Assembly: GCF_004168285.1 (NCBI RefSeq)
Contig: NZ_SEWF01000011.1
Span: 62,001-126,000 of the forward strand
Direction: 5' to 3'
Source of the DNA: Emticicia agri
GTDB taxonomy: Bacteria; Bacteroidota; Bacteroidia; Cytophagales; Spirosomataceae
DNA length: 64,000 bases
In this document: positions 52,230-59,777 of the stretch, piece after piece
Position numbering within the stretch: the first letter of the stretch is position 1
How the letters are laid out: every line of letters starts with the position of its first letter
Notes under the pieces: generated by a model
What the model was told of the DNA's origin: nothing
The model's input: the letters and a program-made list of their open reading frames with translations, nothing else
Databases searched by the model: none
Program-made: the position numbers and the translations under genes

Positions 52230-53708
52230 ATGATTAGAATCATACTCACCGCCCTATTCCTTGTTTCAGGTCTTAATACTTTACTTGCTCAGTCAGGCAC
52301 CATAGCTACCGATGGGGTATATGTACCCAGAATATCAACCGCTCAGCGTAATGCTTTAAATGCTCCCGTGAATGGGCAGATGATTTATAATACCGACGAC
52401 GATTGTTTCAATATCTATCAGAAAGATGTCTGGCAGAAACTTTGTGGGTATCAGATGGCTGTAAACCAATCAGATGCCTGGTTTAGAAAGGCTTTTTTTG
52501 GTGGTACTGCCCGACGAGATGCCGTTGGTTTTTCAATTGGTGATAAAGGCTATATCGGCACAGGAGGTATTACAGCTGCTATTAGTGATTTCTGGGAATA
52601 TAACCCAACTACTGATGTCTGGACGCAGAAAGCTAATTTTGGCGGTGGTGTCCGAACAAGTGCTGTTGGTTTTTCGATAGGTAATAAAGGCTATGTCGGA
52701 ACGGGAACCGGAGCAAGTTCGGCAGTCAAAGATGATTTTTGGGAGTACAATCCTGCTACTAATATCTGGACACAGAAAGCCAATGTTGGTGGAGGTACCC
52801 GAAATAGTGCTGTGGGCTTTTCTATCGGTAATAAAGGCTATATTGGTACAGGAACTAATAAAGAAGATTTCTGGGCATATGATACAACTGCCAACGCCTG
52901 GAGTCAGAAAGCTAATGTAGGTGGTGGTGTACGAGCCAATGCCGCCGGTTTTTCAATGGGAAATAAAGGCTATATCGGAACAGGTATAAATGGAAGTACA
53001 AGAAAGGCAGATTTCTGGGAATATGACCCATCAGCCAATACATGGACACAGAAAGCCAATTTCGGAGGAACTGCCCGAAATAGTGCTGTAGGTTTTTCTT
53101 TGTTGGGTAAAGGTTATATTGCTTCAGGAAATGTAGGAGTTCCTGAAAACGATTTATGGGAATATAGCCCAAATGCTAATACCTGGACAGAAAAAAAGAG
53201 TTTCTGGCGTGAAGGCCGTGCAGATGCAGTTGGGTTTTCGATAGGCAATATAGGGTATGTAGGCACGGGTTATTCTATTAGCGCCCGTTCAGGTGAAACC
53301 TATCTGACGAATGATTTCTGGGAATACACTCCTAATATAACCAACCTGAGTATAGACGGTAATTTAAGCATTGGTGGCATACTCAATAGTCCTGAGTTTG
53401 TGGCACCTACATTACTGAATAACTGGGTAAATTTTGGAGGTGTTTTTTCAACAGCCGGATATTATAAAGACAAAGAATCGGTAGTTCATCTGAAAGGGTT
53501 TATGAAAGGAGGCACTACTACTGCTTCAACTAATTTATTTGTTCTTCCCTATGGTTATCAGCCTGCTCAAACAATGATTTTTACAGTAGCCAGTGGCGAT
53601 GGAACCTTTGGACGGATAGACATTACTTCTCTTGGAGAAGTTAAATTTATGAGCGGTGTCAATACCTATCTGAGTCTGGATGGTATCACCTTCAGAACAG
53701 ACCAGTAA
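52230..53708 (+). CDS. Secreted six-blade kelch-type protein
   Basis: A 492-residue secreted protein. A signal peptide (cleavage after LLAQ, ~residue 21) is followed by a ~55-residue N-terminal module (YVPRISTAQRNAL, NGQMIYNTDDDCFNIYQ) commonly found in Bacteroidota surface proteins. Then come six ~45-50-residue repeats, each with a GGxxRxxAVGFSIGNKGYIGTG core and a DFWEYNPxTNxWTQKANF tail; this is the kelch pattern (double Gly, Tyr, Trp) and a six-bladed propeller is expected. The last ~150 residues are a beta-rich C-terminal domain. The role is probably binding or adhesion. No catalytic motif is seen. Confidence 0.85.
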   Translation: MIRIILTALFLVSGLNTLLAQSGTIATDGVYVPRISTAQRNALNAPVNGQMIYNTDDDCFNIYQKDVWQKLCGYQMAVNQSDAWFRKAFFGGTARRDAVGFSIGDKGYIGTGGITAAISDFWEYNPTTDVWTQKANFGGGVRTSAVGFSIGNKGYVGTGTGASSAVKDDFWEYNPATNIWTQKANVGGGTRNSAVGFSIGNKGYIGTGTNKEDFWAYDTTANAWSQKANVGGGVRANAAGFSMGNKGYIGTGINGSTRKADFWEYDPSANTWTQKANFGGTARNSAVGFSLLGKGYIASGNVGVPENDLWEYSPNANTWTEKKSFWREGRADAVGFSIGNIGYVGTGYSISARSGETYLTNDFWEYTPNITNLSIDGNLSIGGILNSPEFVAPTLLNNWVNFGGVFSTAGYYKDKESVVHLKGFMKGGTTTASTNLFVLPYGYQPAQTMIFTVASGDGTFGRIDITSLGEVKFMSGVNTYLSLDGITFRTDQ

Positions 53709-53820
53709 AGTAGATTGGCACACTCTGCTGTTCAGAACTGATAAGCGACTTACGTGCATTTTATTGAATACTATCTGGCACTTTTCAATGACTATTTTGG
53801 TAAAATGAATTATCAATTAA

Positions 53821-53865
53821 AAAAGTCTCAACTTTGCTGATATCCACCATAGTTGAGACTTTTTT
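53821..53865. terminator. Bidirectional terminator between kelch gene and peptidase gene
   Basis: AGTCTCAACT and AGTTGAGACT form a 10-bp perfect stem, with AAAA before and TTTTTT after. It can act on both strands, which matches the convergent genes on each side. Confidence 0.88.
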
Positions 53866-53901
53866 ATTAGCCAATTCAATAAATTTATCAGTTTATATCC
53901 C

Positions 53902-55914
53902 TTACCACACCGTTATCCTCTCCCCTTCAGGCTTATACATTTTATCTCCCGGTTGCACATTAAATGCCTTGTAGAAAGGGGTAAAATTCATTAATGGGCC
54001 GTTTACACGCCATTTGGCGGGTGAGTGCGGATTGGTATTGACATACATGCGCATATAGGCGTCTTTGGTTTTTACACGCCAGATACGGGCAATCGAAATA
54101 AAGAATCGTTGCTCAGGTGTAAATCCATCTATTTTTTCACCTTTCTTGTATTGATCGGTCAGCTTAAAGGCATCAAAGGCAATGGCAATTCCGGCAATGT
54201 CGGCTGTGTTTTCGCCTACGGTTAAAGCACCTTTTACATGCACTGAATCTAATACGGTGTACTGATTATACTGGTCTATTACCTGTTGGGTACGGGCTTT
54301 AAATTTCTTAAAATCCTCGTCTTTCCACCAGTTTTTCACATTACCTACTTTGTCAAATTGCGCTCCCTGGTCGTCGAATGAGTGGGTAATCTCATGACCA
54401 ATCACCATGCCTATGCCGCCATAATTCAACGCATCGTCGGCATTCAAATCAAAATAAGGTGGTTGCAGAATACCTGCCGGAAAAACAATTTCATTGAGCG
54501 GAGGATTATTGTAGGCCGTTACAGTTGGCGGTGTAGTACCCCATTCAGTACGGTCAACTGGCTTACCTAATTTTGATAGCATATAATTAAAATCGTTCTG
54601 ACTGGTAGCCAGACGGTTTTCAAAATAAGTCCCACGGTTGATTTTCACGGCCGAGTAGTCTCTCCATTTATCAGGGTAGCCAATTTTTTCGGTAAAGGCA
54701 TACAGTTTTTCTTTGGCCTTGGCTTTGGTTTCATCACTCATCCAGTCGAGTCTGGTAATACGGGCTTCAAAAGCGGTTTTCAAATTATCTACCAATACCC
54801 GCATACGTTTCTTGGCCTCTTCCGGAAAATACTTTTTCACATACAATTGTGCCAGTCCATGTCCAAGCGACCTGTCCACAGCCTCAGTAATTTCTTCACC
54901 ACGTGGTTTTTGTGTAGTCTGTCCTGTCAGAATCTTTGAATAATCAAACGCTGCCGTAGTAAAATCTTTGCTCAGAAAATCGGCATAGGTGGTCAATGAT
55001 TTTGCCTTTAAATACGCTTTCCAGTCTTCTATAGAGGCCGAAGTGAGTAAAGTGTTCAAACGGTCATAGTAAGCAGGTTGCTGCATATTCAGCGTGTCCA
55101 CTTTTACGCCTAAGCCGCTAAAATAGGCTGCCCAGCCGATATTGGGCTGTTTGGCAACAATATCTGTCAGCTTCAACTTATTGTAATTGGCCTGTACATT
55201 TCTGCGCTCGATATTAGTTTTGTGCGAAGCCGCCAGTTCTTTCTCAATGGCATAAGCAGCCGACGCCATTTTAGCCGCAGCCGACGCCTCTGTACCTGAT
55301 AGTACGAACAATTTAGTAAGATAAGCGACATATGCCTTTTGAATATTAAGTGTAGAAGAATCGGTTCTGAAATAATAGTCTCTTTCAGGTAAACCGATGC
55401 CTGTTTGCGACAAGTTGGCGATGTTGATGGCGCTATTTTTAATGTCAGGCCCTACCCGAAAACCGATGATGGAGTAATTGTTAGACTTGGTTTGTTCGGT
55501 TACAAATTTCATCAGCGACGCTACATCTTTGATACCATCAATGCTTTTGAGCAAAGGTTTGATGGGTTCGTAGCCACGTTTGTTGATGGTAGCAATATCA
55601 AGCCCCGAGGCATAAAAATCACCTACTTTCTGTTCGATACTTCCTGTCGGACTTTTAGCGGCAGAAACGCTGTCGAGAATGCCCTGCATACGGATACGCT
55701 GCGGAAAATTCAGAAATGAATAAGACCCTACACCCGTTTGCGTAGAAGGAATCTCTACAGAATTATACCATTTCCCGTTGACATACATAAAGAAGTCGTC
55801 GCCGGGTTTAACAGTCGGGTCAATATCGGTAATGTGTACTTTCTGCGCCAATGCAGGTTGGATACCCACCAAAGCCAATAGCAGAAGAAGGGCAAGAGGA
55901 AAAATTTTTTTCAT
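53902..55914 (-). CDS. M13 family zinc metallopeptidase (neprilysin/PepO-like)
   Basis: A 670-residue protein with a signal peptide (to ~residue 23). The M13 N-terminal lid domain (~25-440) and the catalytic domain have their motifs in order: Zn ligands His507 and His511 with catalytic Glu508 in VIGHEITHSFDDQG, and the third ligand Glu in GENTADIAG (~residue 568). The C-terminal conserved phrase VNTNPHSPAKWRVNGPL also fits. It cleaves small peptides in the periplasm or outside the cell. Length is normal for the family. Confidence 0.95.
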   Translation of the reverse strand: MKKIFPLALLLLLALVGIQPALAQKVHITDIDPTVKPGDDFFMYVNGKWYNSVEIPSTQTGVGSYSFLNFPQRIRMQGILDSVSAAKSPTGSIEQKVGDFYASGLDIATINKRGYEPIKPLLKSIDGIKDVASLMKFVTEQTKSNNYSIIGFRVGPDIKNSAINIANLSQTGIGLPERDYYFRTDSSTLNIQKAYVAYLTKLFVLSGTEASAAAKMASAAYAIEKELAASHKTNIERRNVQANYNKLKLTDIVAKQPNIGWAAYFSGLGVKVDTLNMQQPAYYDRLNTLLTSASIEDWKAYLKAKSLTTYADFLSKDFTTAAFDYSKILTGQTTQKPRGEEITEAVDRSLGHGLAQLYVKKYFPEEAKKRMRVLVDNLKTAFEARITRLDWMSDETKAKAKEKLYAFTEKIGYPDKWRDYSAVKINRGTYFENRLATSQNDFNYMLSKLGKPVDRTEWGTTPPTVTAYNNPPLNEIVFPAGILQPPYFDLNADDALNYGGIGMVIGHEITHSFDDQGAQFDKVGNVKNWWKDEDFKKFKARTQQVIDQYNQYTVLDSVHVKGALTVGENTADIAGIAIAFDAFKLTDQYKKGEKIDGFTPEQRFFISIARIWRVKTKDAYMRMYVNTNPHSPAKWRVNGPLMNFTPFYKAFNVQPGDKMYKPEGERITVW

Positions 55915-56030
55915 GTTTTGTTTCAGAGTGTTGAGTAAGCGTGATTTTTAGTGGAAAAATACGAAAAACATTTTTCTATCCAAAGAAACAAAAACTTTGT
56001 ATATTTCTTGTCAAACCCTATTTACTATTT

Positions 56031-56798
56031 ATGGATGAACTGCATACTGAGCATGACATAGAGGCAAAAAAAGCTATACTTGCTGATGTAGAAAAATTTG
56101 GATGTCATTTTGCTTTAATCCCTCACGATAACTATTTACCCGGTTTTGCTTATACAATTGGGTTATACAAAACTTATGGACATCCTGAAATAATTTGTTT
56201 TGGATTGAAAACAGAAGTACTGGGAAGTATTCTTACACATGTGCAGGACTTAATAAAAAGCGGTGAATCATTTACACCAAACCAATTGTATTCCGGCTTT
56301 CTGGAAGGTTATTCCATTCGGTTTGTTAAAGTGAATAAAGCATTTTATCCCGACTATCTGGGATATGCAGGTTGGTTTTATGATATGGTTTTTAATTTTT
56401 CGGTACTGGAATTGGTATGGCCTGATAAACAACATAATTTCCCGTGGGATGAGGATTTTAATCCTGACTGGAAGTTTAGTCAACCGTTACTTGATAGAAA
56501 TATGGATTTTAAATTTTATGAAGAAAGGAATTTAGCCGTTTATACAACCAAGCAAGCATTTGAGGGAGACCCCATTTTATATGTGTATCATAATGAAGAT
56601 GGAGACTGGCAATTTCATACGAGTTTAAACCCTGATTTGAATGATGCTAAATTGGTATGTCTGGAAGAAATCACAAAACTCGACCCCTCTATCAACGAAA
56701 TATATCATTTACAATATGGTTGGCGTGCATGGAGAAATAGTAAAAAGGATGATTGGGAGTGGATTGAAAATGAGCCAAAGGATTCTGACTCAAACTAA
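56031..56798 (+). CDS. DUF4262 domain-containing protein
   Basis: A 255-residue soluble protein. Residues ~20-150 match DUF4262, with GCHFALIPHDNYLPGFAYTIGL and HPEIICFGL as the recognisable core. The family is widely distributed in bacteria but without assigned function. The frame is open 30 codons upstream; the ATG at 56031 gives the family-type N-terminus. The gene ends beside a REP-like element and faces a convergent gene. Confidence 0.85.
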   Translation: MDELHTEHDIEAKKAILADVEKFGCHFALIPHDNYLPGFAYTIGLYKTYGHPEIICFGLKTEVLGSILTHVQDLIKSGESFTPNQLYSGFLEGYSIRFVKVNKAFYPDYLGYAGWFYDMVFNFSVLELVWPDKQHNFPWDEDFNPDWKFSQPLLDRNMDFKFYEERNLAVYTTKQAFEGDPILYVYHNEDGDWQFHTSLNPDLNDAKLVCLEEITKLDPSINEIYHLQYGWRAWRNSKKDDWEWIENEPKDSDSN

Positions 56799-56822
56799 AA
56801 TACTTTTCACTGGCAATATGAA

Positions 56823-56964
56823 TTTTGGCTAAAGCCTATAAGGATACTGTTTTCTTTTTACCCCCATTTAAAAATGGGGCAATTGATTCAATTCCTCATC
56901 AATTGCCTCCAGCTTTAGCTGGAGGATACTAAATTTATAATATCCTAATTGGCTTTAGCCGAAA
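56823..56964. repeat. REP-like palindromic element, family A, copy 3 (full)
   Basis: TTTTGGCTAAAGCC (56823-56836) and GGCTTTAGCC (56951-56960) are inverted ends; the ends continue with GGATA and TATCC. Inside are CCCCATTTAAAAATGGGG (56862-56879) and CCTCCAGCTTTAGCTGGAGG (56906-56925), two perfect palindromes. It lies between convergent genes (DUF4262 and the isomerase-like gene). It is the longest and best preserved copy of this family in the window. Confidence 0.8.
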
Positions 56965-56978
56965 TGTTTTACTCGCAA

Positions 56979-57848
56979 TCAATTAAACCCAAATTTCTGC
57001 AAGCCTTCTTTGCTGATTTTCAGCGCTTCGAAAGGTTTCATGCCGTCGAAAGTCTGGTCTTGTTCTACTATATAGTATTTCATGCCCGAAAGCTTTTTAT
57101 GCGCCAGAATTCGCTTGAAATCTATTTTTCCTTGTCCGACAGGCGCAAAACGCTCTTGCGAATCCATGTCTTTTACATGCCACATTTTGAAACGACCCGG
57201 ATATTTCTTGAAATAATCTACCGGGTCAACGCCTGCTTTGGTTACCCAATATAAATCCATCTGGAAATTCACATATTTAGGGTCAAGTTTTTCGAGCAGA
57301 TAATCTATCGGCACAATGCCATCTTTATTCTTTTCGAACTCAAAATTATGATTATGATACAGAAACTCTAATCCGGCATCTTTGGCTTTATGCGCAATCG
57401 TGTTCAGAATATTGGCCAGTTTCTCTACATCTGGATCCATTGTTAAACTTTTGGCCTTGGGGTCATATTTAAACATGCCCATCGGAGGCACCGGAGCGAT
57501 AAAATATTTAAAACCTGCAGCTTTTACGTCTGCCACCAGTTTATCTGCATTATCTAAGGTCATAGACCCCATGTGAACTGAAATAGGTGTAAGTCCTAAG
57601 CTTTTCAGATAAGATTTGAATTCGTCAGGAGTCATTCCATAAAATTTGCCATCTTTATAATCTACTGCTTCTATGTATTTAAAACCCAGGTCTGCCACTT
57701 GCTTCAGGGTAGCTTTAGGGTCTTTGCCCATTTCATTGCGAACAGTATAGAGTGTCATACCTCCCGATTTCTTCTGAGAAAAACCAGATAAGCTCACCGA
57801 CAGCAGAATAGCCAGACTTAAAAGTCTGAAAAAAAGTACTTTTTTCAT
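56979..57848 (-). CDS. Secreted sugar phosphate isomerase/epimerase-like protein
   Basis: A 289-residue protein with a signal peptide (to ~residue 24, SLSGFSQ), followed by an AP-endonuclease-2-type TIM barrel (PF01261): TLYTVRNEMGKDPKATLKQV, GFKYIEAVDYKDG, LTPISVHMG, YHNHNFEFEKNKDG (typical metal-binding His) and MWHVKDMD. The barrel is intact and metal ligands (His, Glu, Asp) are present in the expected places. Exported members of this family are usual in Bacteroidota and may act on keto-sugars or inositol derivatives. Reaction not assignable. Confidence 0.87.
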   Translation of the reverse strand: MKKVLFFRLLSLAILLSVSLSGFSQKKSGGMTLYTVRNEMGKDPKATLKQVADLGFKYIEAVDYKDGKFYGMTPDEFKSYLKSLGLTPISVHMGSMTLDNADKLVADVKAAGFKYFIAPVPPMGMFKYDPKAKSLTMDPDVEKLANILNTIAHKAKDAGLEFLYHNHNFEFEKNKDGIVPIDYLLEKLDPKYVNFQMDLYWVTKAGVDPVDYFKKYPGRFKMWHVKDMDSQERFAPVGQGKIDFKRILAHKKLSGMKYYIVEQDQTFDGMKPFEALKISKEGLQKFGFN

Positions 57849-58180
57849 TTGATAAGAGTTTTAGAGAATATTTAATGATGAGGTTTATCTCATTCCGGAA
57901 GCAAATGTAGGAAACAATTATCAATATCTAAAAAAAAGACAATAAAGAAATTTATAGTTTTTTCTTCGTACAATCCAAAAATGAGTGGATGAGAATTTGT
58001 TTCAGAACCTAAAAAGAGACGAAATCACCTTTGGTTGAAGCCAATTGGATAATTGTTTTTCTGTTAGCCCCATTTAAAAATGGGGGCTATTGATTAAATT
58101 GCTTTCTCAATTACGTTAGTAGCAGAGGCCGGGCAGCCAAAATGTATAGTTCTTAATTTTACCCAAAATATTTTTCTCCA
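57849..58180. other. Intergenic region with family A repeat between divergent genes
   Basis: The 332-bp spacer contains a degenerate copy of the family A palindrome (58030 to about 58143) and otherwise A+T-rich sequence with no ORF. The promoters for the divergent isomerase-like and ceramidase-like genes must lie here. Confidence 0.5.
58030..58143. repeat. REP-like element, family A, copy 4 (degenerate)
   Basis: TTTGGTTGAAGCCAATTGGAT at the left and GGCAGCCAAAATG at the right are decayed versions of the family ends. The inner AGCCCCATTTAAAAATGGGGGCT (58066-58088) is similar to the CCCCATTTAAAAATGGGG palindrome of copy 3. The CCTCCAGC palindrome is missing. Confidence 0.6.
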
Positions 58181-59524
58181 TTGAAAAAATTCATTAAAAT
58201 CCTCACCTGGTTTATGATTGTATTGGCAATATTAGCTATAAGCCTGCTTACTTTGTCTGATAATACACCCCTTGAAGAAACCGACTATTATGCAACCACC
58301 CAAAGGCAACTTAAAAGCCTTAAAATCGGTGGCGGATACGGAAACGCTCTCAGAGGCGGGTGGAGCAAAGAAAATATTCCGACAAATGCTGAGACTTATA
58401 TTGCCGGATACGGCCTTCGTGAAAATCCGGCGACGTCGGTACATGATAGTATCTATGTGCGTACTATTGTTTTAGATAACGGACAACAAAAGGTAGCCAT
58501 GATTACGATGGATTTGCTGATTGCGCCTCCGTTGGTTGTAGCGCAGGTAATTCCGGCTTTGGGGAAGATGGGTTTTGGACGTGAGCAGATTTATTTCAGT
58601 GCTACACATACACATAGTAGTGCAGGTGGCTGGGCGGGTGGCCCTGCAGGTCGGGCGATGGCTGGCCCCAGAGACGACCAGATGATTAAAACCATTGCCG
58701 AAGCTATTGTGAGAAGCGTAAAAAAGGCTGAATCTACGGCATCTGATTGTACGATAGGATTTCAGAAAATTAACGCCAGAGACTATATAACCAACCGATT
58801 GTTTGGAGAAACAGCTCTTGAAGACCCGTGGCTGCGTATCATGAAAATAGAAAAAGCTAATCAGGAGTCGGCATTGATACTCACTTATGCCGCCCACCCT
58901 ACTGATATTCCGAAGGCTGATAACCGCATAAGTGCCGACTATCCGGGCATGTTAGTGAGGAATCTGGAGAAATCAGGATTCTGTAATTTCGCTGCTTTTT
59001 TTGCAGGAGCAGTAGGCAGCATGCGTCCGGCAGATAATGGGGAAGATGCTTATAAAAAAGCTGAATTGATTGCCGACAATCTCGCTAATCTCATCAAATC
59101 CGGTACAGGCTCGTTAAAAACAGATACTACTTCGCTTATCCGGACGGTTTATTTTCCGCTGGCTTTGCATGAGCCTCAACTGCGGTTAAGTAAACATATC
59201 CGCATTCGTCCGTGGGTATTCAACTGGTTGATGGGCAAGCAAGAAGTCGGCATGAATGCCTTACGTATCGGCGATATGGTCTGGATTGGCACCCCCTGCG
59301 ATTATTCAGGCATGTTATATGGATTATCTGATGCCGTAGCCCAAAAAGTGGGCAAGGATTTAATAATTACCTCGTTTAATGGTGGATACGTAGGTTACAT
59401 TACCCCTGACGAGTATTACAACGAACATAAGATGGAAACGCAGGAAATGAACTGGTTCGGGCCATATAACGGGCGGTATTTTGGGGAGGTGATTGATGGG
59501 TTGGTTGTTGGCGTGGGGAGGTGA
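58181..59524 (+). CDS. Neutral/alkaline non-lysosomal ceramidase N-terminal domain protein
   Basis: A 447-residue protein with an N-terminal membrane anchor or signal (residues ~7-26). The catalytic part resembles the ceramidase-like N-terminal domain (PF04734): YIAGYGLRENPATSVHDSIYVR, VAMITMDLL, FSATHTHSSAGG (His pair for the metal), LTYAAHPTDIP and FFAGAVGSMRP. Members hydrolyse ceramide or related N-acyl amino lipids, but many bacterial forms are not characterised. The length is shorter than that of the animal enzymes because the C-terminal domain is absent. Start is TTG; it provides the anchor segment and there is no ATG nearby. Confidence 0.82.
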   Translation: MKKFIKILTWFMIVLAILAISLLTLSDNTPLEETDYYATTQRQLKSLKIGGGYGNALRGGWSKENIPTNAETYIAGYGLRENPATSVHDSIYVRTIVLDNGQQKVAMITMDLLIAPPLVVAQVIPALGKMGFGREQIYFSATHTHSSAGGWAGGPAGRAMAGPRDDQMIKTIAEAIVRSVKKAESTASDCTIGFQKINARDYITNRLFGETALEDPWLRIMKIEKANQESALILTYAAHPTDIPKADNRISADYPGMLVRNLEKSGFCNFAAFFAGAVGSMRPADNGEDAYKKAELIADNLANLIKSGTGSLKTDTTSLIRTVYFPLALHEPQLRLSKHIRIRPWVFNWLMGKQEVGMNALRIGDMVWIGTPCDYSGMLYGLSDAVAQKVGKDLIITSFNGGYVGYITPDEYYNEHKMETQEMNWFGPYNGRYFGEVIDGLVVGVGR

Positions 59525-59777
59525 ATTCCTCCTCAACCCTCAGAGTCCAGTCCTTTTGCCTGGCTTTGGCTTACACACACAGTATTATGCCGTTTGGGAG
59601 GCACTGAGGGAGAATAAATAACCACTCAATAAATGGAATTGTGTAAGTTATTTTTATAAAGCATATTTGCTTGATGCCCTGCGATGGGTTAAGAAACAAT
59701 CATTTAAACTATTGCAGGTGAAAAATCAAATAAATTTTGTCAGTACATCTAAATCTTACACAAAATACCATTGTCTT
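59525..59777. other. Spacer upstream of the BspA-like gene
   Basis: The 253-bp spacer has no recognised element. An open frame of 37 codons upstream of the chosen start of the BspA-like gene is not coding by appearance, since the ATG at 59778 begins a proper signal peptide. Confidence 0.35.

Noticed and set aside
59667-59777. A longer start for the BspA-type protein.
   Set aside because: The extra 37 residues would put charged residues before a signal peptide; the ATG at 59778 begins a normal signal sequence.
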